This document shows positions 10,904-23,187 of a DNA stretch of 64,000 nt, piece after piece (within the stretch, counting starts at the first letter, position 1; every line of letters starts with the position of its first letter). Made by a program: the position numbers and the translations under genes. The notes below the pieces were generated by a model. The model had not been told where the DNA came from. It worked only from the letters and a program-made list of their open reading frames with translations, and did no database searches. Origin of the DNA: Echinarachnius parma (Eukaryota; Echinodermata; Echinoidea; Clypeasteroida; Echinarachniidae); assembly GCA_037951105.1 (NCBI GenBank), contig JBAMJV010003261.1, forward strand, positions 1 through 64,000, read 5' to 3'.

Positions 10904-11350
10904 TTAAAGGGGAAGGAACTCATAGCCTTTTGACTTACTGGATGCGATGAGAGCATAACTCCTGTCATTTCTAGTCACTTATTTCCTCATGAATATTCCC
11001 AATAATGCAAATAATCAATATTTTATGGACCACTGTCGTCTGCTTTCAATGCCCTCAGGAGGCGGCCATTTCTTCAACTTCTCGCGGTGAAATGACGTGT
11101 CAGGCGGAGAACACAATAACGGGTTACGATAATGCTATTGTGTTCTCCGCCTGCCACGTCATTTCACGGCGAGAAGTTGAAGAAATGGCCGCCTCCTATG
11201 GGCATTGAAAGCAGACGACAGTGGTCCATAAAATATTGATTATTTTTGTAATCGGGAATATTCATGAGGAAATAATTGACTAGCAATGATAGTAGTTATG
11301 CTCTCACCACATCCAGTAAGTCAAAAGGCTAGGGGTTCCTTCCCCTTTAA
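10904..11350. mobile_element. TTAA-flanked foldback element
   Basis: The element is 447 bp with two arms of about 210 bp in inverted orientation. It starts TTAAAGGGGAAGGAAC, ends with the complement, and has a short central loop near 11118-11134. The inner arms (GGCGGAGAACACAATA and its complement) are near perfect. TTAA is present at both ends. No coding capacity. Confidence 0.8.
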
Positions 11351-11786
11351 CTTTCGCTCATCGGTACCCCTCATTGTATGACGTCACTTCCACGCCGACC
11401 CCATCATCTCCTTTGTCCGGCCCCCTCCCCCGCGCTCCAACAGAAATGACACATGTTACACTTTCGGGGAGACAAATTATATGATACAGGACTGGGGTGT
11501 TTAGCGTCTGGTGGAGAGTCCCAAGAGGACTCTGTTTCTATTTTCGAATTTTGAATTTCACCCTCATGTATGTATGTATGACAAATAGCATGTGTGGATA
11601 TTATAATCAAACCCATTTTCTTCGTCATATTTGTCTTTACTCGAACATAAACACAATCATAATGAATTACATGTTTGTAGGCCTTCGAGGAAAGTTAATC
11701 GTGACTTTCAGGCTTCAAATATTTCATGAAGTATACAAACTCTGTAAAAAAAAAAATGCACGACAGTTTAATTTATAATCTTGATA

Positions 11787-12301
11787 TTAAAGGGATGTTA
11801 CAGTTCTGGTCTAACTGAATTGTAGTAACTAAAACTTGTAAGTTTTCATTCAAAACTTATAGTTATAATTAAATTATGCTTGAATTGTATAGAAAAACTT
11901 AATCGTATATTAGTAACAGGGCTGTTTTCATTCAAAAAGCAGCCATTAACACTTGAGGGCGCCATCCAGACACCTGAAAGTTCAAACATTTTATTGTAAA
12001 AAATGCTAATGTGATGGTTAAAATAATTATTCGACAGAGAGATTATCAAACACCATTGTAAAGTCACTTTGATATATTTGTTCAAATGTGTAGGTTTTAT
12101 AAATATTTTCATAAATTATTTAATAGATGTTCGAATATATTAATGGATATTTCATCTGTTTCTGAACCGATTTAGCTCAAACAAAATTGTTTCTGTCTTT
12201 AAAATTGTGTGCTTCTTCAAATATTACACTTAGTTTTCATCACCTCACAACAAATTATTTCTTGAAGCACCCTCATAGCCAAAACGGTAACATCCCTTTA
12301 A
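11787..12301. mobile_element. TTAA element, family C-like, full length
   Basis: The ends TTAAAGGGATGTTAC and GTAACATCCCTTTAA are inverted. The 515-bp body shares the GAGGGCGCCATC and GATATTTCATCTGTTTCTGA segments with family C copies elsewhere. TTAA is at both ends. Confidence 0.72.
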
Positions 12302-12586
12302 TAGCAATTAAAATATAGTATAAGGAAAATAATTATAAGTGCGGAAATAGTTACATGATTTTTATACATTTATACGGATCAGTGTTTTTTTATAAAACTG
12401 TATGTGGCGTATATGTGATGAGAAACCTAACAAAGAGAACATTTAATTATAAATCCGTATTTTTGTTATACTGATTAATCATAAGATAAAAGGTCTGTAC
12501 TTAAAAAGGTCATGGATAAACAAAATCATGTTTAGTTGGCACTTACATGGTACGATTGTGGCAGCATATTCCTCGGTAAATTTGTA

Positions 12587-12966
12587 TTAAAGGGATCAAG
12601 TAACATTGTCCAAATCCTACAAATCCAATTGGAATTATAGTGGTTTATTCATACCTTGTTATATTCGTATTAACAAAAGAAGCATGGGACAGGTTTCGGA
12701 TTTCACCATTTCGTTAAAAAGATATTTACGATTGAATTGTCCGGATGTTAAACTATCCACTGAATAGTGAAAGCCGTGTACAAAGTCAGTGCAATGAGTT
12801 AGTGAATATCACATGTAATTTTTGCTCACTACTCGGCCATATAACGTCCATTTAACTTGACATTTTCACACAACACTAAGTGGACATATCAGATAACAAT
12901 ACTAAACATGGTATCAACCATTCATCACTTTTTAAACTTGTCAACAAGGTTACTAGATCCCTTTAA
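12587..12966 (+). mobile_element. TTAA element family A, full length
   Basis: A 380-bp copy bounded by TTAA. The left end is AAAGGGATCAAGTAAC and the right end GTTACTAGATCCCTTT. The body holds CTTGTTATATTCGTATTAAC, AAAAAGATATTTACGATTG and CATTCATCAC, the family markers. Non-coding. Confidence 0.8.
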
Positions 12967-13117
12967 AGGATCGAGTTACGTTTTTGGCGCTGAAATGATA
13001 ACAACATTTTGATAATACGTTGCTAAAAGCAAATAATATAGTATTAGAACCTGGGACATATTCATAGAGGAATTATGGTGTGAACAGTAAACATAATTTG
13101 AAATCGTGAACTATAAG

Positions 13118-13173
13118 TTAAAGGGATCTAGCAACTTTATGCACATGCCAACAAAGTTAATAGATCCCTTTAA
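13118..13173. mobile_element. 56-bp miniature of family A
   Basis: The two family A ends AAAGGGATCTAG and TAGATCCCTTT are almost adjacent, each with TTAA, separated by about 20 bp of subterminal sequence (ACATGCCAACAAAGTT). It looks like an internal-deletion derivative. Confidence 0.6.
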
Positions 13174-13201
13174 TAATATCCAGCTGGCTCTGAGTTAGAA
13201 C

Positions 13202-13444
13202 AGGGCCCATATTCATGAAAGCCCGCTAGCTTAGTTAATTGCTAAGTGTATTTTTGATGTGCAGTTCATTGAGCAACAAATGGTTTTCCTAATCACTAAC
13301 TTGGGTTAGATGGGTAAGTTATATGTACCCACTAACTTAACCCTAGTTAGCAACTAAAATATGTTATGTTTAATTCTTAGCGACCTCATCCAAAATAGAC
13401 TTAGCAAGGAACTAAGCTAGCGGGCTTTCATGAATATGTGCCCT
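13202..13444. mobile_element. MITE E, long inverted arms
   Basis: AGGGCCCATATTCATGAAAG at the left is inverted at the right end. The arms contain GCCCGCTAGCTTAGTT, about 45 bp each, and the total is 243 bp. A related repeat at 28510-28600 (complement strand) lacks this insertion between GTTAGAAC and GATCTC, which marks the insertion boundaries. Confidence 0.7.
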
Positions 13445-13667
13445 GATCTCCAGCCCTTCTATGAATGGAGGCACCTGTGAAGGTTGAACGCACGGTAATC
13501 TTTATTAATTTTCAGTAGACAAATTACCTTAAAAACTCTATTACGGCAATTTGCGGTGTGTATAATTTGACTTACTACAGATTGAAACAAGATACCCTTC
13601 TCCGCAGGACCACATTATTTATACAATTGTGCATTTGCTTTATGTGAGATCTCAGCCAATACACTCA

Positions 13668-13812
13668 GTTCAGTTTTGGTTAATCATGTTAATAGTCGCT
13701 TCGATAAATATTATTTTTGATATGTGAGTTAAAGAAAAACTACATGTAAGTGTACAATTTGAAAGAGCACACAATTAGTTTGGACCAAAACTGTACAGTA
13801 CTATCCCTTTAA
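13668..13812. mobile_element. Partial family C copy
   Basis: It ends with ACCAAAACTGTACAGTACTA followed by TCCCTTTAA, matching the family C terminus, and holds AGCACACAATTA. The left end is degenerate, so the start is approximate. Confidence 0.5.
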
Positions 13813-14262
13813 CTTGTATTCATATGGGGTTTCAAGCTAACTTTAGCTAACGGAAGCGCTAAACATCTATTTACAGAGGTGTGTGTGTCGCTCGACGTGT
13901 TACAGGTTTCAACCGGAATAACGCAAATTCGGACTACCCTATTTTATGCCACGACAGATCCACACAATTTCTGTGTTACTGGTGGCGTGATAACACCATA
14001 CAACATTCACAGATATTCGTACGAAAATTTGTACGAAAAAAAAAGTTGTGGATGCTAAACTATTTTGGCAATGATCGTACAAAATTCGCACGATGCTCCC
14101 AAGTTACTCCTTGATTACCACGAAATGATCTGACGTATCTGTCTGTTCCTGTCGTAAAAGCATCTAACATTGCATTCTGACCACTTCCAAGACAGTCGTA
14201 AGAAACTAGAAATTGCGCGCTCGGCGGGTCGCGCAGCCGAGCACATGTATCCCCCGAACCAA

Positions 14263-15519
14263 GGTAATCTTAACTATTTCTTTATATCATGGTTACCATG
14301 GCAACCATGAATCCGCCCCACACCAAAATCAATAGGCTTCATCCTCTTTCCTTAATACACCTTCATACCAAATAAGAAAATGATCGGACAAGAACTCGGA
14401 CCTGTAGAGCGTTCACATGGTAATCTTAACTATTTCTTTATATCATGGTTATCATGGTTACCATGGCAACCAGGACTCCGCCCCACACCAAAATCAATAG
14501 GCTTCATCCTCTTTCCTTAATACACCTTCATACCAAATTAGAAAATGATCAGACAAGAACTCGGATCTATAGAGCGTTCACAAGGTAATCTTAACTATTT
14601 CTTTATATCATGGTTACCATGGCAACCAGGACCGCGCCCCACACCAAAATCAATAGGCTTCATCCTCTTTCCTTAATACACCTTCATACCAAATTAGAAA
14701 ATGATCATACAAGAACTCGGACCTGTAGAGCGTTCACAAGGTAATCTTAACTATTTCTTTATATCATGGTTACCATGGCAACCAGGACTCCGCCCCACAC
14801 CAAAATCAATAGGCTTCATCCTCTTTCCTTAATACACCTTCATACCAAATTAAAAAATGATCGGACAAGAACTCGGACCTGTAGAGCGTTCACAAGGTAA
14901 TCTTAACTATTTCTTTATATCATGGTTACCATGGCAACCAGGACTCCGCCCCACACCAAAATCAATAGGCTTCATCCTCTTTCCTTAATACACCTTCATA
15001 CCAAATTAGAAAATGATCGGACAAGAACTCGGACCTGTAGAGCGTTCACAAGGTAATCTTAACTATTTCTTTATATCATGGTTACCATGGCAACCAGGAC
15101 TCCGCCCCACACCAAAATCAATAGGCTTCATCCTCTTTCCTTAATACACCTTCATACCAAATTAGAAAATGATCGGACAAGAACTCGGACCTGTAGAGCG
15201 TTCACAAGGTAATCTTAACTATTTCGTTATATCATGGTTACCATGGCAACCAGGACTCCGCCCCACACCAAAATCAATAGGCTTCATCCTCTTTCCTTAA
15301 TACACCTTCATACCAAATTAAAAAATGATCGGACAAGAACTCGGACCTGTAGAGCGTTCACAAGGTAATCTTAACTATTTCTTTATATCATGGTTACCAT
15401 GGCAACCAGGACTCCGCCCCACACCAAAATCAATAGGCTTCATCCTCTTTCCTTAATACACCTTCATACCAAATTAGAAAATGATCGGACAAGAACTCGG
15501 ACCTGTAGAGCGTTCACAA
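14263..15519. repeat. Eight-unit 156-bp tandem array with X-box-like sites
   Basis: Units start at 14263, 14419, 14584, 14740, 14896, 15052, 15208 and 15364. The period is 156 bp, except that unit 2 has a 9-bp insertion. Units are highly similar. Each carries GGTTACCATGGCAACC (14291-14306 in unit 1, 15392-15407 in unit 8), which contains the palindrome GTTACCATGGCAAC. This fits the RFX/X-box pattern of two GTNRCC half-sites. A (GGC)n tract follows directly. The array is in intron 1; any enhancer role is inference. Confidence 0.9.
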
Positions 15520-15527
15520 GAAAATCT

Positions 15528-15577
15528 CTGCGGCGGACGCGGCGGACGCGGCGGCGGCGGCGGCGGCGGCGGCGCGA
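15528..15577. repeat. (GGC)n tract
   Basis: GCGGCGGACGCGGCGGAC followed by a pure GGC run, next to the 156-bp array. It is an island of very high G+C in A/T-rich DNA. Confidence 0.8.
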
Positions 15578-15593
15578 CGAGGCCAAATCCATA

Positions 15594-15621
15594 GTATCCC
15601 CCGAAGTGGTTCGGGGGATAC
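15594..15621. repeat. Perfect short hairpin
   Basis: GTATCCCCCGAA, a short loop, then the exact complement. GTATCCCCCGAACC also occurs just left of the array (about 14248-14261), so the array seems to sit between copies of this motif. Confidence 0.65.
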
Positions 15622-15710
15622 AATTAAACCACGACAGGAAATGTACATTTCGTACGACAAAATCATCGTAGCTTTCATTGTGACCAGGGGGTGTTTCACT
15701 AAACACTAAG

Positions 15711-15845
15711 ATCGATTTTTAGCATCTTCTTCATCACTAAAGATCATCCTAAAATCGATTTTTAGCATCTTCTTCATCACTAAATATAATCCTAAAATCA
15801 ATTTTTAGCATCTTCTTCATGACTAAAAATCATCCTAAAATCGAT
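15711..15845. repeat. About 51-bp tandem repeat
   Basis: About three copies of a unit built on ATCGATTTTTAGCATCTTCT and CATCACTAAAGATCATCCTA. It follows a GGGGGTGTTTCACTAAAC motif resembling the ends of the 37082-37391 element. Confidence 0.65.
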
Positions 15846-16099
15846 TTTGAGTATTAAACATTGGCCTAATCATGACTCAATAGTCGACCCTTCTCTGAAT
15901 GGAGGCACCTGTGCATCTATCCAAGTTTACGACCAAGTTTGCCTTAGACATATAAATAATTTTTTTTGCAAATAATTATGTTCTAGGTTCCATTCCTTTG
16001 TTTATCGTTCATTTCAACCCACTTCAGAATGTCTATACAAAATTATGTTTATACAGCGCTGTGTTTTGTTTAATGACGTGTTACATGTTTTTTTTTTAA

Positions 16100-17920
16100 A
16101 CCAGAATAACGCGTCCTCTATTTCTATCTATAGGCTTATAATAAACAAAGATCAAGTGTATCACCGGATTATAGAGAACTTCTGTAGTTAATTTTTTAAA
16201 TTTAATATATCAAAAGTTATCGTTGTATCCAGCTGGCAGTATGGCGACACATCTACTACAATGGTCAACTATGGGTGTCCACGTCACTGAACATGACACA
16301 GACTGTTGGAATAATGACCAGCCTTCTCATAACACGCTGAAGAGAAGCACCTGTACACATGACTTAGGCCTATTTAACTGATGACTAATATTTACTTAAT
16401 TAGTACATTACAATTGCTTCTCCTATGTTCTAACATTTCAGGTTGTTTTTTTTATTATCGGATATAATTATCTTCATATGACGACATGCCTACTACTAAG
16501 TATTATAACGATAAGCGTTGGGTAATGCTTAATATGTTACAGCTAGGTGGATTAGTGAATGAAAATGAGCACTAACAAAATTGGCTACCCTGGTTTCGAA
16601 TCAGAGACCTCTGGATTGCTACCGCTATATAGACCGGTGCACAAACTAGTGAACTAGAAGCTCTCATGATGAATTTTCTTCCCAGAACACAATTTCTGAT
16701 TTACTATTTATAAACAGTCAATCTGTCTATGGAAGGAAGCATAATGCGCTATCCACAGTTACCACCAACCAATGCTTCTTCGGTTAAAGTATTACACAAT
16801 TTCGTCTGCTGAAGATGTAGACATGCAGGTATATATCATTTTGCTCTATATATACCCAAGGTTCAAGTTTTTGTTCACCAGACTTTGTGGTCCGCGTGGT
16901 TGACAAACTGCAGGTTGCACCGTCCATCCACTGAAATGTCGCACCTGTTACATGGCGCCAATCGCAGTGACAAATGAAGAGCTTGGTTCCAAAAGGCGCT
17001 TAATCCACTTTCAAATAAAACATGAGTTTATAATATCAGTACACTAATAAGCTAAGTAGCTATCTAGAAATCCAACTTTTAGGACAAATTACACAATCAA
17101 ATCAAAACATAGAACGTTCTATTTTTATATTCCCATAGGCATACAACGTTGGACAAAGAAACCTGCTTTACTTCAAAGTTGAAACGGTGGATTTAGCACC
17201 TTCTGGAATTAAGCTCTTCAAATATCGTCTCTATACGAGACGATATTTTGTTAACGATTGCGTCTGCTTTAAATATAGATCAAGCTCTAGGCCTTTGTAC
17301 TTGATGATGGGTTTGTAGTGGATTAAATCTGCTCAGAAAATGTTGTATCAGCGATAAATAAGTGTTATCCGTCATTAGTTATAATTGGTTGATACATCTG
17401 TATTGATCTTTATCATAAAACGACTACTGTCGTCATTTAGAACAACAAGAGATTTGCATGCTGTTGTTTTGTTCTGAATTTAACGATTTTACGATTGATC
17501 GAACGATACTTCGATTTTTTAGATGAATTTCGGAAGTACCATAACAGACTAAATTTAGTGTATGACTAATTGCTGAACAAGGCCAGCAAAAAAAACACGA
17601 ATATTCTATTTAGTCTTTAGAACAATATGACAGTCACATCCTACTACTGCGCCACATACATGACATTATTATACTTAAGAAGGCTTTCGGAGTATTGATG
17701 GAATAGCCCGATAGGTTCCTCTAACCAGTCTCATTGCAAATTACAGTCATGCTATAAATTAACGGTTTACCGTAATAGACGGTAATGCACCATAATAGAG
17801 GATAACTTTTTATTGTGACGACAGCATGTCTAATTTTGTCGTTGGTCATCAACTGAACTCCTGCGGCACGGCACGGTGACTCAGAGACCGGCAGAGCAAA
17901 TTGTCTCTCTTCCGGGCCCC
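16100..17920. other. Intron 1 stretch without recognised gene
   Basis: A/T-rich sequence with no credible frame. The only clear structure is an 11-bp-arm hairpin at 17220-17248 (AAATATCGTCT with complement). Confidence 0.45.
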
Positions 17921-17924
17921 CCTG

Positions 17925-18600
17925 TCAACCTTCATTGCGTATAGGTCAATCTTACAAGCATCCTAGTTGGTGAAGATGACTTGTATTCAACTTTTATTTA
18001 TCAAATCTTCCTCACATCTTCTTAATAATCTGTTTGTATATTAAAACAAAAACAGAGAAGAATACAATGCAACATCAATCTGTCAATCTCCATTCTGCAT
18101 ATTATGTCAATCTAACAAGCCTCCTATAGTCGGTGAAGATGTATTCAACATTTATTTATCAAAATCTCCCGCATCTTATTTATTACAAGTATTTGTTGCA
18201 ATCAAAATCAGCAAGATACAATGCAACATCAACGTGTCAACCTTCATTCTGCATATATAGGTCAATCTAACAATTAAGCCTCCTTGTCGGTAAAGATGTA
18301 TTCAACTTTTATTTATCAAAATCTCCCGCATCTCATTTATTACACTTATTTGTCAAAATCAGCAAGATACAATGCCACATAAACCTGTCAATCTTCATTA
18401 TGTATAGGTCAATCTAACAATTAAGCCTCCTTGTCGGTGAAGATGTATTCAACTTTTATTTATCAAAATCTCCCGCATCTTCCTATAATTATTTGTTCTT
18501 ATCAAAATCTGCAAGATACAATGCAACATCAAACTGTCAAGTGTCAACCTTCATTCTGCATAATTATATAGGTCAACCTAACAAGCCTCCCCGTCGCGAA
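17925..18600. repeat. About 155-bp tandem repeat, four to five units
   Basis: The unit holds TGTCAACCTTCATTCTGCAT, TAGGTCAATCTAACAAGCCT, GTGAAGATGTATTCAAC and TTATCAAAATCTCCCGCATC. Units begin near 17924, 18079, 18234, 18385 and 18539. Divergence is moderate. Confidence 0.8.
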
Positions 18601-18814
18601 GATCATGAAATGATTTCATTAATTTGTATTTGTTTTTAAATTTGTTTTAAATTGTTTTAAATTGTTTTAAATTGTTTTCAATTGTACATGTTGTTACTTG
18701 ATTTATTTATTTTTATTGCAGCGCCCCATGGGAGATCAATTTTTTGTTGAATGGGCTACCTTGATAAATGAATAAATAAATCAACAAATATAAATAAAAT
18801 GTTAAATGATGTAT

Positions 18815-19148
18815 TTAAAAGGATCTAGTAACTTTGTTGACATGTGCAAAAAGTGATGAAGGGTTGATGCAATGTATATTGTTGTTATCTCATATGTCCA
18901 CAGGGTATTGTCTGAAAATTTCAAGTCAAATGGACATTGCATGGCCAAGTAATGAGCGAAAATGCAAAGTGATATTCACTAACTCACTGCACTCACTTTG
19001 TACACGGTTTCAAAACTCCGGGGGAGTTTTTCTTATCTGAATACTTCGATCGTACATATCTTTGTAACGAAAGGGAAATTTGAAAAACCGAAACCGGTCC
19101 CATGATTGTATTGTTAATGCGAATACAACAAGGTATGAGTCCCTTTAA
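18815..19148 (-). mobile_element. TTAA element family A, internally deleted copy
   Basis: It begins TTAAAAGGATCTAGTAAC and ends with ACAAGGTATGAGTCCCTTTAA. The far-end subterminal segment is shortened. TTAA is at both ends. Confidence 0.75.
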
Positions 19149-19324
19149 TTATTATTCCTCAGATCAGTCGCATCTTCTTACAGTTATTTTTGTTATAAAA
19201 ATTTGCACGATAAAATGCAACATTAATCTCCCCAATCGTAAAGAAAAGAAAAGAATCTATCAAACCATCCGACATTTTAAATAGGTCGATTACTCATCGA
19301 GAGGTCATCAGCAAAGCAACGGTT

Positions 19325-19646
19325 AGAGGGATCTTGTAACATTGTCCAATTAAATCCACAAAACTTACTTCGAATTTTAGTTACTCTCTCAAACCTTGTT
19401 GTTTCGTATTACCAATAGAAGCATGGAGCAGGTTATGGTTTTTCGAAATTCCCTTTTTGTTAAATAGATATTTACGATTGAAATGTTCGGATCATTTTCG
19501 CTCATTACTCATTACCATATAGCATCCTTTTAACGTGAATTTTCCACACATCACTGCTTAGTAGACGTATCAGATCACAATATACAAATTTGTATCAACC
19601 ATTCATCACTTTTTGAACATGACAACAAAGTAATTACTAAGTCTTA
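19325..19646 (+). mobile_element. Degenerate family A copy
   Basis: AGAGGGATCTTGTAACATTG at the left and TGACAACAAAGTAATTACTA near the right, with the family A body between. TTAA flanks are no longer intact. Confidence 0.65.
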
Positions 19647-19704
19647 TAAAAAGTTTTCATAAACCGAAATATGCGATATTCATCCTCTTCCTTATGCATC
19701 ATAT

Positions 19705-19829
19705 CACTGGCGTAAATCTGTCCGGAAAACACAATGCATTGGGGGGTCGAGCAATTGTTCACAAACGGTTTGTGAACAATTGCTCGACCCCCCAATGCAT
19801 TGTGCTTTCCGAACAGATTTACGCCAGTG
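19705..19829. mobile_element. 125-bp palindromic hAT-like MITE with 8-bp target duplication
   Basis: It starts CACTGGCGTAAATCTG and ends with the complement. The whole element folds back nearly perfectly through a centre at GTTCACAAACGGTTTGTGAAC. The 8-mer CATCATAT is directly repeated at 19697-19704 and 19830-19837. Few arm mismatches indicate recent insertion. Confidence 0.82.
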
Positions 19830-20613
19830 CATCATATAATCGTTGATAATATATCATGTCTTGAACAATATTTAAGTGCCTACGTAAGCATACCTATAAT
19901 TGTTTCAGTTGTTCTCTTTTTGTTTCCTTCCACACTCTCGACGGCCACTGGCAAAATCCTGAATTCTGAATTTGATTAAGAATTTGTGCCAAGGCCTTGG
20001 GGTTATTTTGCAATATGCTTATTATTTGATCGATAAAGATAGTTCGTGTATACTATTGATGTATTTACTTGTTTTTACGTATACTATATCTATACTATAA
20101 ACATATTCAATGTGGGGTACAGCAATATTTGCTCTCTTTAAATGCATACGTATATTATATACATTATATATAGTATATGGAACACCGCAAAGTAATTATT
20201 CATGTATCTTAGTTATCCAGTACATTAGTCAGCGCCTTAAAACCATATTTATTTTATTAGGTACACCTAGATTCCTTGCCCTCGATCTTGCCATGACTCT
20301 AAAACTGGACGAATATAACTAAGTGAATTAGAAATCAGTTTCAATTATGAGCATGTGCGGCTGAAGAATTGGGGCAACATTCCGAAAGGTGAATGTCAAA
20401 GAAAATACTGCTTGGCAATTATTGAATGCTGACTCAGTCTCATAGGAGTGTAATGGTACCCCAGTGTCATAGTAAATCAGCTCAAAATGCTATAGACAAT
20501 TAGTTTTGGTCCCTCAATAGTATTTTTAAAAATAAATTCCTATACTTAAAGTCAACCACTCAAATGCTTAATCAAATACATTTTCACTGAAATCTTCGTA
20601 CAAATTAAAGGGA

Positions 20614-21084
20614 TTAAAGGGATGATAGTAACATTGTCAAAATCCACAAAACTTACTTAGAACTAAAAATCGATTTTAGTATTTGCACATTGGCTAAATC
20701 ATGGCTTTATAGTCGACCCTTCTCTGAATGGAGGCACCTGTGCACATGTGAAGTTCTCTCATACCTTGTTCTAGTCGTATTACCAAAAGAAGCATGGAAC
20801 AGATTTCGGTTTTTCTGAATTTTCACTTCGTTAGAAAGATATTTACGACTATAAAGTGATCGGATTTTGAATTATCAACTGGATAATAAACGCTGTTTAC
20901 AGGAAAGTTAATGCAAAGAGTAAGCAAATATCACTTTACATTTTCGCTCATAACTCGGTCATATGATATTCATTCACCATGGCATTTTCACACATCACTC
21001 GGTGGACATATCTGATTATAGAAGAAAAATATAATGAACCCTTCTTAACTTTTTGCACATGTCAACACAGCTACTAGATTTTTT
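20614..21084 (+). mobile_element. Family A copy with an inserted repeat segment
   Basis: The left end TTAAAGGGATGATAGTAAC and the family A body are interrupted near 20665-20752 by a segment (AAATCGATTTTAGTATT...TCTGAATGGAGGCACCTGTG) that also occurs at about 15838-15912. The right end is degenerate. Confidence 0.62.
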
Positions 21085-21824
21085 TATTGGGCAACATAAT
21101 AATCTGTGAATTGAGTAGGAGTTTTGTATTCATCTATTAGCATTAGTGTTTCTACTGGATAAATTAACATTCCTAGTTCAAACAATGCACATTGCGTGTG
21201 AGCGGCAATGATACCATGTCTATGATATATTGAAATAATATGTAAATGGAGATAGTATGGCATTACATACATGCATGGCTGAAAGGGATAGAGAACAATG
21301 TTATCTTCATTTCCGAATCTAAACTGATCGTTATGAAAACTGACAACTCAAATATCTTCAGTGCCTTTTCCTAATCTTTTCAAAGTTATCGGAATTACAG
21401 TAGGATCAATTAAAAAAAAAATTATGAATAAAATGATACTAATATAATAATAATAATAATATATTGACGTTGGATTCGTGATAGTCTTTCTCTTCAGCAC
21501 AATTCACTTCGAAATCTCTTTTCTGTCATCAGTAGTGTTTGATTCACTAGATAGCGTACATTAAACTCTTCCTGCGCGTATTTAACTGATGATCAGTACA
21601 ATATGCCACACAGACATCCAAGGGCATTCCAGCAGCAGCATGCGGACAACAAACGTTTTGCAAGGAGAGTGGAGAGAAATAATAAGGAGACAGCGCGATT
21701 ACAAAATCTCGTCTCTCCCGCCACAAATAGATTTGATTGCAAGAGATAATTTGCTTCCGTTTGACCCGTCACGTCACATCCGGTGGTTAATTTCGGGGGA
21801 GCCATTTTGAATTTAATCATCATA

Positions 21825-22313
21825 TTAAAGGGTTCTAGTATTAAACATTGTCCAAATCCACATATCTTACTTAGAACAAATTAGTGGTTCTCTCATACCT
21901 TGTTGTTATTCGTACTACCAATCCCAATATTAGCATGGAACAGGTTTTGGTTTTTCGAAATCCCCTTTCGTTAAAGAGATATTTACGATTGACGTGTTCG
22001 GATTTTTTGATTATCCACTGGAAGTTATAATGTGTAATGTTATATGTGTACAGAGTCAACGAAATGAGTTAGCAAATAATATTCGCTAACCACTAAATGG
22101 ATGTTATATGGCTTAGTATTGAACAAAATACATAGTGATACTATCACTTTGCATTTTGCTCATTATATTCAGCCATATAATTATAAAATCCATTTAATGT
22201 GAAATTTTCACAAATTACTTAGTGAACATATCAGATCACAAGAATACACATTTTATCAACCATTCATCACTTTTAGCACATGTCAACAAAAGTTACTATA
22301 TAGATTCCTTTAA
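21825..22313 (+). mobile_element. Family A copy with internal partial duplication
   Basis: 489 bp, TTAA at both ends. Family A markers are present. The CACTTTGCATTTTGCTCATT segment is preceded by an extra diverged copy of nearby sequence, which explains the greater length. Confidence 0.7.
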
Positions 22314-23142
22314 ACTCTGCTCAAGCTTGATGTACACGTAGACATACTTACATGATACATAACATTACAATAAATCAAAAAGTTGATGTGCTCTTGTTAC
22401 CACATAATAGGCTTATACTGATGAAACATGCAAAGTGTTTTTTAAATATTTTAGTTTATAAACAATAAATGACACGTAACATTATTCAGTGAAGCCAATA
22501 ACGTCGATTGTGCACAACTTTTCACCGTGTTCTATAAACATACATTGTATATTGCGCAATGTCTCGTGCACCCGATGTACTCATAATTCTATTGTTTGGA
22601 TATGCATTATTCACATCATGCAGCCCCGGGGCTATACCCCATAGACGGTTACCATGGCGACCCATTTCTGTTTTTTAATACATCTGTACCTTTAAATGTA
22701 TGTGTACTTTCGTGCCAAGTTCGGGACCTCCCATATCTATAATGGTGTAATAATATATGGTGCACACCATAAACGCAAAAAACAAAAACAGGAACATGAG
22801 GAAAGACAAAGGGGGTCCTTTGAGACAAAGGTAACTGACTTGTCTAAACTGTGTCCTGGTTTCGCTCCTTGTCACTAAACTGCATGACGACACCCCTCAA
22901 TATCCATCACTAGTATATTACTAGTATACGCCCTGACTTGCTATATTTTTGATCAAACTATATCATCTGAGATCATTTCCAGATATCAGTGTTAGAGAGG
23001 GAGAAACGGATTCGTAGCCTCGAGCGCCTGTAGTTACATGCCCCCGGCGACGATCTACACTTCCAAAGAAACGAAAGGGCACACAGAATCAAACAAACCT
23101 ACACACATAACATCTGTCCATGCATGAATACACACGCACAAA

Positions 23143-23144
23143 CG

Positions 23145-23184
<40 letters not shown>
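23143..23184. repeat. (CA)n microsatellite
   Basis: About 40 bp of nearly pure CA. A G run follows at 23299-23318. Confidence 0.9.

Positions 23185-23187
<3 letters not shown>

Noticed and set aside
14263-15519. Possible CRISPR array from regular spacing
   Set aside because: Whole 156-bp units repeat, with no short repeat/unique spacer pattern and no cas genes; the genome is eukaryotic.
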